From Phormidium sp. OSCR (lineage in GTDB: Bacteria > Cyanobacteriota > Cyanobacteriia > Cyanobacteriales > Geitlerinemataceae), in NCBI GenBank assembly GCA_001314905.1, contig LJZT01000012.1:1-64000 (forward strand): DNA of 64,000 bases, in the 5' to 3' direction. Shown here in pieces: positions 18,260 to 27,058 of this stretch; positions within the stretch are counted from its first letter, which is position 1, and every line of letters begins with the position of its first letter. The position numbers were made by a program, and so were the translations under genes. The notes under the pieces are model-generated. The model saw only the letters and a program-made list of their open reading frames with translations, ran no database searches and was not told the origin of the DNA.

Positions 18260-18523
18260 ATGCAACTGATTCTCTTCAGCAAACCCGACTGTCATCTCTG
18301 CGAAGGCTTACAAGAAAAACTCGAACAAATTGAGTTTGTCTCCCTAGAAATACGGGATATCACCGAAAATGAAGAATGGTTCCAACGCTATCAATACGAG
18401 GTTCCCGTCTTGTTCGCGGTAGATGCGTCTGGGGGAGAACACCCCATCCCCCGTCCCTCGCCGCGATCGAATGTGGCACAATTGCAGCAGATGTTACAGA
18501 AGTATGATTCTGCCTCCGGCTAA
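18260..18523 (+). CDS. Glutaredoxin-like DUF836 protein
   Basis: An 87-residue thioredoxin-fold protein. The N-terminus has the strand LILFSKPDCHLCEG with a CxxC pair, and the cis-proline loop follows in YEVPVLF near residue 50. This is the DUF836 type, likely a small cytosolic redox protein. The longest frame begins at 18155 inside the divergent Uma2 gene; the ATG at 18260 fits the fold exactly and is preferred. Partner unknown. Confidence 0.8.
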   Translation: MQLILFSKPDCHLCEGLQEKLEQIEFVSLEIRDITENEEWFQRYQYEVPVLFAVDASGGEHPIPRPSPRSNVAQLQQMLQKYDSASG

Positions 18524-18564
18524 AACAATCGCCAAGCGATGGGTTGTCTTCCCTATCGAAGTGG

Positions 18565-18625
18565 TGCGTTCCGGCAAGTTCTAGATTGTCGGTTCAGTCC
18601 CAAAATTCGATGAAGCCGGAACGCA
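18565..18625. repeat. Inverted repeat, 11-bp perfect arms
   Basis: TGCGTTCCGGC (18565-18575) is the exact complement of GCCGGAACGCA (18615-18625), with a 39-base loop. It lies between the glutaredoxin-like gene and the heptamer arrays before murE. The long loop and lack of a T tract argue against a simple terminator; a small dispersed palindromic element is more likely. Confidence 0.6.
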
Positions 18626-18642
18626 TCCTACCTGATTTCGGT

Positions 18643-18708
18643 TCCCTGTTCCCTGTTCCCCGTTCCCCGTTCCCTTCTTTTGCCTCTTGCCTCTTGCCTC
18701 TTGCCTAA
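18643..18708. repeat. Heptamer repeats (CCCTGTT/CCCCGTT then CTTGCCT) before murE
   Basis: Four CCC(T/C)GTT units are followed by three CTTGCCT units and the array ends a few bases before the murE ATG. The order and position copy the array at 1-147 before the ChaN-like gene. Two of the units carry a T-to-C change. Confidence 0.9.
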
Positions 18709-18711
18709 ATT

Positions 18712-20205
18712 ATGAAACTCCGTGAACTGCTTGCTGCAATTCCCAATCTAAACAGCCTCCCCGAACATCCCTCCTTAGAGATAGAAATTAAGGGACTCAA
18801 TACCAACTCCCATGCTTGTCAGAAAGGAGAATTGTTTATTGGAATGCCGGGAACCCGAGTCGATGGCGGTGAATTTTGGCCTGGGGCCATTGCAGCGGGG
18901 GCTGTGGCGGCCATTGTCTCGGAGGCGGCGTTGCGGAAATATCCGGCCCAGTCCGGGGAATGTGTGATTGCGGTTGCTGATGTCACGACGGCTTGCGGGT
19001 ATCTCTCTAGCTGCTTTTACGGCTATCCCGGACAAACCTTGCCCCTGGTGGGAGTGACAGGAACCAATGGCAAAACCACCACCACCCATTTAATTGAGTT
19101 TCTACTGCAAGAATCGGGCAAATCCCCAGCCTTATTTGGTACGCTTTACGCCCGCTGGCAGGGCTTTGAACAGGTGGCAACTCATACGACCCCGTTTTCC
19201 GTCCATTTACAGGAAAAACTCGCTCAAGCCCGAAATGCCGGGGCTGAGGTGGGGGTGATGGAAGTCAGTTCTCATGCTTTGGCCCAGTCGCGGGTGTTGG
19301 GTTGTGAGTTTGAGGTGGCGGCGTTTACCAATTTGACGCAAGACCATCTCGATTATCACGAGAATATGGATGAGTATTTTGCGGCTAAGGCGTTGTTGTT
19401 TTCGCCCCAGTATTTGAAAGGACGGGCTGTGGTAAATGTGGGGGATGCCTATGGGCAATTGTTGGCTGATCAGATTCCGGGCGATCGCCTTTGGACCTAT
19501 GCTTGTGAGGATACCTCGGCGGATTTGTATACGGAGAATCTCACCTATACGCCAACAGGAGTATCGGGAACCATTCAGTCGCCTCAGGGGTCGGCGGCGT
19601 TTTCTCTACCGTTGGTGGGCCAGTATAATTTAGAGAATATGTTGGCGGCGGTGGGTGTTGTTCTGCATCTGGGTGTGACGTTAGAGGATGTGGTGGCGGC
19701 GTTACCTCGCTTTACGGGAGTTCCGGGGCGAATGGAACGGGTACAAGTGTCGCCCCAGCAGGAGGTGAGTGTAATTGTGGATTACGCCCATACACCGGAT
19801 AGTTTGGAGAATTTGTTGCAGGCGGCCCGGCCGTTTATTCCGGGGCGGATGTTATGTGTGTTTGGCTGTGGGGGCGATCGCGATCGCACGAAACGGCCCT
19901 TGATGGGAGGGATTGCGGCCCGATTGGCCGATGTGGCGATCGTTACCTCAGATAATCCCCGAACCGAGAACCCCGATCGCATTATTAACGATATCCTAGA
20001 GGGGATTCCGGGAACAATTAAGCCCTGGGTGATTCCCGATCGCGCCGAAGCCATCCGCCGAGCCATTTTAGAGGCAAAACCGGGGGATGGGGTGTTAATT
20101 GCTGGAAAAGGCCATGAAGATTATCAGATTTTAGGGACAGAAAAAGTCCATTTCGATGACCGAGAACAAGCACGAGAGGGGCTAAACGCCCGTCTGAAAA
20201 ATTGA
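18712..20205 (+). CDS. murE: UDP-MurNAc-tripeptide synthetase
   Basis: A 497-residue Mur ligase that adds the third residue of the peptidoglycan stem peptide in the cytoplasm. The ATP loop GVTGTNGKTTT lies at residues 114-124, the Mur-ligase middle domain has EVSSHAL, and the C-terminal domain carries the DNPR motif (SDNPRTENP), which marks meso-diaminopimelate specificity. The leader is heptamer repeat right up to the ATG, with no clear ribosome site. A small unknown gene follows within 8 bases. Confidence 0.97.
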   Translation: MKLRELLAAIPNLNSLPEHPSLEIEIKGLNTNSHACQKGELFIGMPGTRVDGGEFWPGAIAAGAVAAIVSEAALRKYPAQSGECVIAVADVTTACGYLSSCFYGYPGQTLPLVGVTGTNGKTTTTHLIEFLLQESGKSPALFGTLYARWQGFEQVATHTTPFSVHLQEKLAQARNAGAEVGVMEVSSHALAQSRVLGCEFEVAAFTNLTQDHLDYHENMDEYFAAKALLFSPQYLKGRAVVNVGDAYGQLLADQIPGDRLWTYACEDTSADLYTENLTYTPTGVSGTIQSPQGSAAFSLPLVGQYNLENMLAAVGVVLHLGVTLEDVVAALPRFTGVPGRMERVQVSPQQEVSVIVDYAHTPDSLENLLQAARPFIPGRMLCVFGCGGDRDRTKRPLMGGIAARLADVAIVTSDNPRTENPDRIINDILEGIPGTIKPWVIPDRAEAIRRAILEAKPGDGVLIAGKGHEDYQILGTEKVHFDDREQAREGLNARLKN

Positions 20206-20212
20206 TAGTTTG

Positions 20213-20653
20213 ATGATAGTTAATTCTTTGACCGTTCTCGTATCCTGGATGATTGGCGGTATCACACACGTCCTCTATTCTGGCTTTTTTCTCTGGCTAC
20301 TATTAGGGATTTCCAATGACCGACTTCCGTTAATGACACCGTCAGCCAGTAATAGTCCCCTGTCCACCGAGTGGCGAGTGATTGATACTCATCCTGTGGG
20401 GGTTCCTTGTCGCTGGAACTCGGAGTTATCTCTGGAGGAAGTGCGGGATTCGTTGATGTTTGAGGAGTGGGCGATCGAACGTCGTCTCACCTGGGGACAA
20501 CGATTCCGCAGTCAACCCCATGATGGAGAGACCTTTTTCTATGATGATCAGGGTTCACCTTGGTTATTTGTGCCGTTTTCTACTTTAACGGGCAAATCTC
20601 AAGGCTGTTTTGTTCCCTTTAAAGACACCTCAATTAAAGCGATTCCTGAGTAA
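20213..20653 (+). CDS. Unknown protein with N-terminal TM, downstream of murE
   Basis: A 146-residue protein with one hydrophobic segment (residues 6-34) and a soluble C-terminal part with ATG start 7 bases after the murE stop. The soluble part (WRVIDTHPVGVPCRWNSELSLEEVRDSL, then RRLTWGQRFRS) shows no family I know. The tight spacing suggests co-transcription with murE and possibly a cell-envelope role, but no ribosome site is clear. Confidence 0.6.
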   Translation: MIVNSLTVLVSWMIGGITHVLYSGFFLWLLLGISNDRLPLMTPSASNSPLSTEWRVIDTHPVGVPCRWNSELSLEEVRDSLMFEEWAIERRLTWGQRFRSQPHDGETFFYDDQGSPWLFVPFSTLTGKSQGCFVPFKDTSIKAIPE

Positions 20654-20696
20654 TCCTGTCAATCTAAAAACAGTCAGGCTATGATTATTAAGAGTA

Positions 20697-20725
20697 GGTT
20701 GGGTAGAGCAGCGTGAAACCCAACC
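20697..20725. repeat. Short palindrome GGTTGGGT/ACCCAACC
   Basis: Two perfect 8-base arms, 20697-20704 and 20718-20725, enclose 13 bases (AGAGCAGCGTGAA). Elements of this form are dispersed in many cyanobacterial genomes between genes. It lies 40 bases before the small antitoxin-like gene. Confidence 0.65.
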
Positions 20726-20765
20726 CGGTCGTTGAACTCAATCCAATTCGTCATTTGGTAAAATT

Positions 20766-20990
20766 ATGTTACACAGCTACGAAGCCATCTACGAAAATGG
20801 TCAACTGAAGTGGCTCAATGACCAGCCTGACGTGACCCATTCCCGAGTCATCGTCACTATCGTTGAAGATATTGAGGCCACTCAACCGGAAACTCGTCCG
20901 AAGCGACGCTTTCCTCCGGCTTCAATTGCTGGAAAAGGGGAGACAGTAGGAGATTTAGTGAGTCCCATTGTTGATGAAGAGAATGTTTGA
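20766..20990 (+). CDS. Small antitoxin-like protein (DUF2281/AbrB-VapB type)
   Basis: A 74-residue protein with an N-terminal strand region (SYEAIYENGQLKWL), a basic middle (RPKRRFP) and the tail SIAGKGETVGDLVSPIVDE, which is typical of small cyanobacterial antitoxin-like proteins that normally precede a PIN-domain toxin. The usual closing Trp-Glu is missing. No toxin follows: the next 130 bases are a repeat element, then the end of a gene on the other strand. It is therefore an orphan or a remnant. Confidence 0.6.
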   Translation: MLHSYEAIYENGQLKWLNDQPDVTHSRVIVTIVEDIEATQPETRPKRRFPPASIAGKGETVGDLVSPIVDEENV

Positions 20991-21034
20991 AGAAAAATTG
21001 ATAGCAACTTACAAACCCTCGCGGTAGAGTCCAA

Positions 21035-21066
21035 AAATCCCCTCCTGGGAGGGGTAGGGGTGGGTT
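21035..21066. repeat. Single copy of the CCCCTCCTGGGAGGGG dispersed repeat
   Basis: The sequence AAAATCCCCTCCTGGGAGGGGTAGGGGTGGGT matches the unit that occurs three times in tandem at 62068-62226. Its core CCCCTCC-TG-GGAGGGG is a perfect palindrome. It lies directly after the antitoxin-like gene, where a toxin gene would be expected. Confidence 0.85.
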
Positions 21067-21121
21067 CGCCTACAATTTGATATCCAACGCTAAACAACGA
21101 CGCTGTATTCTGAGAATACCC

Positions 21122-22174
21122 TTATTTAGACCCAAGCTGTTTATACCTTTCAAACCTTTCAATAATAGGAGCCGCTTTACTGGAAAAAAGACTGGAAAAA
21201 AGATCCAGAAAGTCCTCGCTCTCTTCAATCAGATCCTGCAACTCATTAACAGAAGTTGTAAGTTTTTCGTTCTCCTTCTGTAACTTGTTATTTCTATCTG
21301 CCAGCTTTTTATTTTCTTTCCGAAGCTGTTGTTTATCTATGGTTAGACTTCGATACTCTTTGAGTTCATCCAACTCTTTTTGATGCTGTCTGTTTGATAT
21401 TATTAGAACTACCAATAATATCAAAGCGACAAGCCAACCCAATAACATTACAAATTTTCTGCCAGTCCTTTCACCTCCTCGAAATTCTCCTGATTCTGCT
21501 GCTGAAAATCTCCCAAAAAAAGATTGATTTTTTTTTAAAGGTATCCATCCTTCATTAGAATCAATCTGGTTCGACAAGCCTCTCCAGACATTTTGATTTT
21601 TTAGGTTCGTCTCAGACACATTGGGAGCAACAATCACCAACAATAAGCCATCTCCTTTTGGAAAAGAGAACCGCATCAATTCATTTCGTAAATCTGCCTT
21701 GAATGTAGATAGATTAGCAATTTTGGCTTCCGATGATGATGACTCAGAACCTTCTAGTCTAGAAATTTGTTTCGCCAGATTTTCCATTTTAGAAAAATCC
21801 ACCTGAAAGCCAGGTTCTGTCGTTTTCGAAGAAATAATTTCATCGAGTTGAGCCGCCAACTGATCCCCCAATGGTTGCTCATCTTCCCCCAAAGCCTGAA
21901 TTACTAAACTTCTTATATAAGATTCATCAGCCTGATCTGCAACCCACAAAACAAAATTTCGAATCTTACGATTTTGGGAATCAACTCGTTTAGAAGATGT
22001 TAAACTATTCACCAACAAAGCCAGTTTATCTCCCTGACGTTGCAGGATCAGAGCAAAATCATCGACATCTACTTTAAACTTGGGGAGTTCTGGGGGTTTA
22101 TCAATCTTTTGCTGTCCATCTAGCCAACAGTAATCCTTGGAAACCCCACGGCTTTTAACATAAATTTTAATCAT
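21122..22174 (-). CDS. Membrane-anchored coiled-coil protein of the GTPase module
   Basis: A 350-residue protein with three parts: a folded N-terminal domain (1-115, with a long strand-rich stretch KLALLVNSLTSSKRVD and RNFVLWVAD), a linker, one membrane helix at 241-261, and a coiled coil at 264-320 rich in Lys, Glu and Leu. The start has AGGAGATGCA directly before ATG. It lies 17 bases after the second GTPase-like gene and is surely in the same operon. The N-terminal domain recalls proteins encoded with bacterial GTPase conflict systems, but I cannot name the family. A membrane tether for the GTPases is the plausible role. Confidence 0.65.
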   Translation of the reverse strand: MIKIYVKSRGVSKDYCWLDGQQKIDKPPELPKFKVDVDDFALILQRQGDKLALLVNSLTSSKRVDSQNRKIRNFVLWVADQADESYIRSLVIQALGEDEQPLGDQLAAQLDEIISSKTTEPGFQVDFSKMENLAKQISRLEGSESSSSEAKIANLSTFKADLRNELMRFSFPKGDGLLLVIVAPNVSETNLKNQNVWRGLSNQIDSNEGWIPLKKNQSFFGRFSAAESGEFRGGERTGRKFVMLLGWLVALILLVVLIISNRQHQKELDELKEYRSLTIDKQQLRKENKKLADRNNKLQKENEKLTTSVNELQDLIEESEDFLDLFSSLFSSKAAPIIERFERYKQLGSK

Positions 22175-22191
22175 TGCATCTCCTGAGTCAG

Positions 22192-23184
22192 TTATCTTAA
22201 TAGATGGTTACCCTGCACAATCTCCATTTTATCCCCAATTCCATAGGAAAAACGGCTAACTGCATTCCGCAGGGAAGCATTCTTACTAAAAATGCTAAGA
22301 ATGCGATTTGGCCAAAAATTTTGCTTCTTATCTAAATGTAATTTCACCAAAAAGGACAACAACACTTTTAATGGTATTTCTGTATCTTTAGGTTGATAGG
22401 ATTCATCAGGACTACACCTTCTATAGCAAAACGTTGGTTGATCATCTTCATTTTCTTCAATCCTGGAAAAAATGATGTTGCCAACGGTTTGAACGGGCGT
22501 GATAACCACAGCAACCTTAGGCAACAACTTTTCACTATTTAACCGATTTAATACTTCAGTATAACCCTCTTCAACTCTCTTGAAGAGTTTACTAGGGTCA
22601 TCCTGCATATACTTCTCACATTTAACTGGAGCTAAAATAACCAGACGCGGAAAGTCTAAGTTTTCATAAACCGTCTTAAGTAGGTCATTAATTCTATCAG
22701 GCTTATTATATTCATTATGATATTTTCCATCCTTCTCCATTAAACGTGCAGCGTCGATAGGGACAACAATAGCCGCTGATTCCCGAATTAAGGTTTTAAC
22801 TTTTTCTAGCTTGTCAATTTTGTCTTTATCTTTATTTTTTGTATCAATCCATCCACCTGGGTAGTCTTGAAACTGGATTTTGAGCACTGGCTTTGCCCCA
22901 ATTTCACCTAACTGAAAGCGATGAAAAATCGGGTCATCAACAGCAGTTCCTGCGAGCCCTTCTTCAGATTTAATGCTATCTCCAACCATACTTTTAAGGT
23001 CTTGAAGACGCTTGTCTAAAATGGATTCTGTTTCTTGGTCAGCCTGAAGTTGTAAGTCTTGACTAATTGTGTCAAATTGGTCATACATTGCTGCCAACAT
23101 ACTAGTTTTTCCAACCCCAGAATGTCCTAACATAGTAACTTTTAAGGGTTGATTGTTGAATAGTTTTTCTAAAAAAAATGACAT
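22192..23184 (-). CDS. P-loop GTPase-like protein (DO-GTPase-like)
   Basis: A 330-residue TRAFAC-like NTPase. The P-loop GHSGVGKTS is at residues 20-28 and the G3-like DYPGGW has two glycines after Pro. The place of N/TKxD is taken by LAPVKCEKY, a divergent form I associate loosely with the DO-GTPase group of bacterial conflict systems. ATG at 23184 is chosen because CAGGAGAC lies 6 bases before it; the longer frame begins at 23217. It follows the dynamin-like gene almost directly and precedes the coiled-coil membrane protein. Function is inferred from company only. Confidence 0.7.
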   Translation of the reverse strand: MSFFLEKLFNNQPLKVTMLGHSGVGKTSMLAAMYDQFDTISQDLQLQADQETESILDKRLQDLKSMVGDSIKSEEGLAGTAVDDPIFHRFQLGEIGAKPVLKIQFQDYPGGWIDTKNKDKDKIDKLEKVKTLIRESAAIVVPIDAARLMEKDGKYHNEYNKPDRINDLLKTVYENLDFPRLVILAPVKCEKYMQDDPSKLFKRVEEGYTEVLNRLNSEKLLPKVAVVITPVQTVGNIIFSRIEENEDDQPTFCYRRCSPDESYQPKDTEIPLKVLLSFLVKLHLDKKQNFWPNRILSIFSKNASLRNAVSRFSYGIGDKMEIVQGNHLLR

Positions 23185-23222
23185 ACCAGTCTCCTGATGT
23201 AAAAAACGGATTTTCAATTTTT

Positions 23223-25391
23223 TTATGCTTTGTAAGCTTTTGTTAAATTTTCTATTTCAGTGTTGATAGTTTTAAGGTTGTTCACCCAAATCTGTACAGA
23301 ATCAACTTGCTCTTGAAGCTTGCCAAACTCAGAAGTCCAGATTTTCTCCTTGTTATCTAGTAAAAACTCTCTCCATTGATCTTCAGCATTTTTAGCTCGT
23401 AAAATCCTATCACAAAACTCTTCCACAATTGCAAAAGAGGCTTGACTTGGCTCGACAAAAAAATCTTTCAAGGACTCTTCACAGTTATACACGGCTTCTC
23501 TATATGAAGACTCCAAGTTTTCTGCAATTTTTTTAGCTTCATCCCCTTTTGTTAATTCATAGGCGTTGTCAGGGTTGAGTTCATCGAGTTGGCGGCGAAT
23601 CCGATGCTGAATCAAACCTCGATAAGATAGTGTAAATTCCGAGAGAATTTGGAAGCTAGTTTTGAGTTCAGAATACTCTTTTGGCATATCCTGCGCCACT
23701 TCCGCAATAAACTCACAGCCACGCGCATCGGTTAAACCGCCGAGTTCACATTTATCAATCAAAACGTTAGCGACTTTCTCCTTAGCTCCTTCAATCGTCT
23801 TTTTTAAACCCTCATCCATTTCCAAAAACTTTAAGGAGAGACTGGTTCTTAAATCCTGGAGGTATGCGGTATAAGTATCTCGATAGGCTCCTTTGTTGCG
23901 TCGGAGTTCCTCAATCTCGTCCAGACTCGGAAATTTCACATCGTCACGACACTTAGTGAGCACTTGCTCGATTTGATTTCTCAAATTCTCGTCAGGGGTA
24001 TCACGGTTTTCGATCAACTCACCCATCAGTTTTTCAAGTTCATTAGTAATCACATTCCAAAATTCATCAAACTTTCTAAAATATTGTTTGATGATAGTAT
24101 TGTGACTAATTTTGGGCAGAATCGATTGAGCCGCCTCTAAATCACTTTTCAGAGCTTGGAGACTGCTGTCTAAACTTGTAATCTTCTCCTGGGCGTAAGT
24201 TTGATCGAGTTCCGTAATGTTGGTTCGTAGCTGGTTGAGAACCGTCTCAAGAACGTGAGTATTAGCTTCCTCTGGCGAGGAACAATCGGCAATGACAGAC
24301 TCTAACACCGGCATCCTAACCGCGTTGCTGTCTAAATCTTGCTTCAGGGAACGACACCCCTCTTGATTCTCACCATTGCTATCTGCATTCAAGACAAAAA
24401 TAGAACGGCGGGATAGGTTATTCAGGGCTTGGCTGGCTAGATTATATAGTTGTGTGTCTCGTTGCTCGAAGTTAGCCCGATCTTTAGAAGGTTTGTACAT
24501 AAAGAGGATAAAATCCACTTCTTGACCTAATGCCTCAATGACCAGACTTTCATCCCCTAACCGAAAGTCCCCTAAACCGGGAACATCAATGAGGGCGATC
24601 GCCCCAATTTCATCAACCGGAAACGAGCAGTAAATTTCCACAGACTTCACCGCCAAACATTGATAATTGACAAGCTGATTGTCTTCATAAGTTTGAGCCA
24701 CATAACTCGAAATTTGCGACTCATCCTGTACCCGCAACGGATCACGCCCTAAATACTCGCGATATTGGTCAGTATGGCGATGGTAATCATTCTTCAAGCG
24801 ATTATAAATGTTCGTGTGGGTGTGATTATCCTCCGACGGTAAATCAGGGAGAGCACTAGACGCAAACACCTCAAATGAACTCGGCTTTGGCTCTAACCCC
24901 AGCTTGTCGTAATAGGGAAGAATGACCTCATTCAAAAACGAGTCATAACTATGAAACTCAATTCTGGCTTCTGTGGAACGTCCGTCTTGGTGGCAAATTT
25001 TACTACGCGCGGCGGTGCAGGCTTTACCGGGAAAAGCGGGGATGACCTGGTTCGTCAGTCCCGTTAAACTTTGCAATAGGGTACTCTTGCCCTGTCCCAT
25101 GGAGCCAATCACGCCGATATTGAGCGTATTCCGGGAAAATCTGGCTTTAAGTCGATGCAGGGTCGTTAACTCCTCTCTGACCCGCCGCTCAAATTCTGTT
25201 AACGTTAAGTTTTGTAACTTGGAGGTCGTCTCGGAGTCTCCAGACCACTGTTGCAGTTATCGCTGACGCTCCTGTTCCAGACGGCCAAGGGATTGACATA
25301 AAGTATTGAGGCGCGTTTCAATCTCTCCTAACTTATGCGCTAGAGGCTGCCGTTGCGCGATAATGCCGCTGATGTCCTGTGCTTTCGTCAT
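23223..25391 (-). pseudogene. Dynamin-like GTPase interrupted by an in-frame stop
   Basis: The frame from ATG at 25391 runs 722 codons with one TAA at 25257-25259 (codon 45). Sequence on both sides of the stop is coherent helical dynamin N-terminus (before: IETRLNLCQSLGRLEQERQR; after: TLTEFERRVREELTTLHRLK). In full-length numbering the P-loop GSMGQGKST is at 96-104, G3 DVPG at 269-272, and G4 is the divergent LNADSNG. The part after the stop can restart at GTG 25112, but that start falls inside the P-loop strand and would lose the N-terminal helices. A CAA-to-TAA change would explain it. A sequencing error or suppression is not excluded. Confidence 0.8.
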
Positions 25392-25575
25392 ATTGCAACG
25401 TATCTACAGAGTTTGGCCATCCGTCTCGGGCATTATAACGAAAAAATCTGATTAAGGAAGCTTGTCCATCCAAACCATGGGTAAGCCAACCCCGTAACCC
25501 CAGGTCGCCCTCCAGGTTTCTGTTCCCGAATTGCCGCGACTGTCGTAGGATAGAGCCAGGATTAAATAACTACCC

Positions 25576-26448
25576 ATGTACGCGATCGCCAGCACTACGA
25601 AACTCTATCCCACCTATATCCTGTCCGACGAGTCGGCCCAGTCCCAACTCGAAATCGTCCCCGAACGCGGCGGACTCGTGACCCACTGGCGAGTTGGCGA
25701 TCGCGAGATCCTCTATTTTGACGCCGAACGCTTCGCCAACCCCGAACAGAGTGTACGCGGCGGGATTCCCATCCTCTTCCCCATCTGCGGTAACCTCCCC
25801 GACAACACCTACACCTACGACGGGAAAAGCTACAACCTCAAACAACATGGCTTCGCACGAGACCTCCCCTGGACCGTCGGCGAGTCCAACACCGATCGCC
25901 ACGCCAGCCTCACCCTGGAACTCGCCAGCAGCCCCCAAACCCGCGCCGTCTATCCCTTTGACTTCCATCTGGCCTTTACCTATCGCCTCCAAGGAAACAG
26001 CCTCGAAATCATCCAACGCTACACCAACCCCAGCGACGAGCAAATTCTGCCCTTCTCCTGCGGACTCCATCCCTACTTCAACGTCCCCGACAAATCCCAA
26101 CTACGCTTTAACCTCCCCTCCAAACAATATTGGGATCAACTCGACGGAACCCTCCATGACTTTGACAACCAGTTCAACTTTGACCGAGAAGAAATCGACG
26201 TCGCCTTTACCCAACTCAATAGCCATACCGCCAGCGTCTATGACCGCAAACGGGGTCTAACCCTCAATCTCGAATATAGTATTCCCTTCTCAACCCTCGT
26301 CTTTTGGGCCGTCCAAGGCAAAGACTACTACTGTCTCGAACCCTGGAGTGCGCCGCGAAACGCCCTCAACACCGGCGATCGCCTCATCCATGTCCACCCC
26401 CGCTCTAGCCTAGAAATGCTCGTCCGCCTCGACGTTCAACTCGACTAA
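25576..26448 (+). CDS. Aldose 1-epimerase / hexose-6-phosphate mutarotase family protein
   Basis: A 290-residue galactose-mutarotase-fold protein. Family motifs seen are VPERGGLVTHWRVGDREILY, RGGIPILFPICGN (substrate phosphate or sugar contact), KQHGFARDLPW with the catalytic-type His, and GLHPYFNV with the second His. Asn/Glu near the C-terminus in CLEPWSAP supplies the expected catalytic Glu. It interconverts alpha and beta anomers of a hexose or hexose phosphate in the cytoplasm. The gene stands alone and is unusually rich in GC and HIP1 sites. It precedes the tRNA-Lys gene on the same strand. Confidence 0.88.
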   Translation: MYAIASTTKLYPTYILSDESAQSQLEIVPERGGLVTHWRVGDREILYFDAERFANPEQSVRGGIPILFPICGNLPDNTYTYDGKSYNLKQHGFARDLPWTVGESNTDRHASLTLELASSPQTRAVYPFDFHLAFTYRLQGNSLEIIQRYTNPSDEQILPFSCGLHPYFNVPDKSQLRFNLPSKQYWDQLDGTLHDFDNQFNFDREEIDVAFTQLNSHTASVYDRKRGLTLNLEYSIPFSTLVFWAVQGKDYYCLEPWSAPRNALNTGDRLIHVHPRSSLEMLVRLDVQLD

Positions 26449-26491
26449 CCCAGACCCATCAGCCCCGGTGCAAAAAAAATCTTCAGACCCC

Positions 26492-26519
26492 TTGCACTTT
26501 TAGATGGCTGTGCTATAGT
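26492..26519 (+). promoter_or_regulatory. Promoter of tRNA-Lys
   Basis: TTGCAC (26492-26497) and TATAGT (26514-26519) are spaced by 16 bp. Transcription would start near 26526, about 26 bases before the tRNA. It is the clearest promoter in the region. Confidence 0.75.
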
Positions 26520-26551
26520 AGTTAAGGCGCAAAACAAACGGCGCTTCCCTT

Positions 26552-26623
26552 GGGTCGCTAACTCAACGGCAGAGTATTCGGCTTTTAACCGACTAGTTCT
26601 GGGTTCGAATCCCAGGCGACCCA
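26552..26623 (+). tRNA. tRNA-Lys (anticodon UUU)
   Basis: A 72-nt tRNA. The acceptor arms GGGTCGC and GCGACCC pair fully, with discriminator A. The D-arm has CTCA/AGAG stem sequence, the anticodon stem TTCGG faces CCGAC (the outermost pair is T-C, a mismatch), and the loop CTTTTAA carries TTT at 26584-26586. The T-arm CTGGG TTCGAAT CCCAG is perfect. CCA is not encoded beyond the discriminator. A T6 run follows immediately. Confidence 0.96.
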
Positions 26624-26655
26624 TTTTTTCCTAATCCCCCTACTCCAAGCCCCAA

Positions 26656-27027
26656 CTAGGGCAACGAGGGTAGGGGGATAAACACGTCGGTCGGGTCTGT
26701 AAGGCCGCGATCGACTGGACTGAGTTGCTGCATCTCATCCGCATCCACCGTCGCTGCACCCGCTCCCCCCCCAGCCAGCGGATCAGCCACGCCACTGAGA
26801 GCATCATTGAGGAAGCTATCGGAGAATCCCCGCGCTTCAATCCCTCGGCTTTCCTCCTCAGAAAAAGACGTTGCGGGGCGATCGCGGCGAGGACATTGTC
26901 CCTGGCCCTCCTCCGCTGTCGAGCAACTGCGACGGGGACTCTGAGCCTGAACCGGTATTCCCGGCCAACTCACCAGCCCCCACAGCAAAAGACTTCCGCC
27001 CCCAATCAGCATTCGCGTTACAACCAT
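26656..27027 (-). CDS. Small exported protein beside the zinc metalloprotease
   Basis: A 123-residue protein with a clear signal peptide (residues 1-29, ending VQAQ). The mature part has two cysteines in RSCSTAEEGQGQC, an acidic middle and a Gly/Ala-rich stretch ADPLAGGGAGAA. It starts 31 bases after the stop of the metalloprotease on the same strand, so it is likely co-transcribed. No family is recognised. A substrate, inhibitor or chaperone of the protease are possible roles, none supported by a motif. Confidence 0.6.
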   Translation of the reverse strand: MVVTRMLIGGGSLLLWGLVSWPGIPVQAQSPRRSCSTAEEGQGQCPRRDRPATSFSEEESRGIEARGFSDSFLNDALSGVADPLAGGGAGAATVDADEMQQLSPVDRGLTDPTDVFIPLPSLP

Positions 27028-27058
27028 CTTAACCTCCTAATACTTGTCAAATCTCTTT

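Noticed and set aside
25570-26260. Two long overlapping frames (176 and 188 residues) over the aldose epimerase gene
   Set aside because: Low-complexity shadows made by the GC-rich coding sequence; the epimerase motifs are in the other frame.
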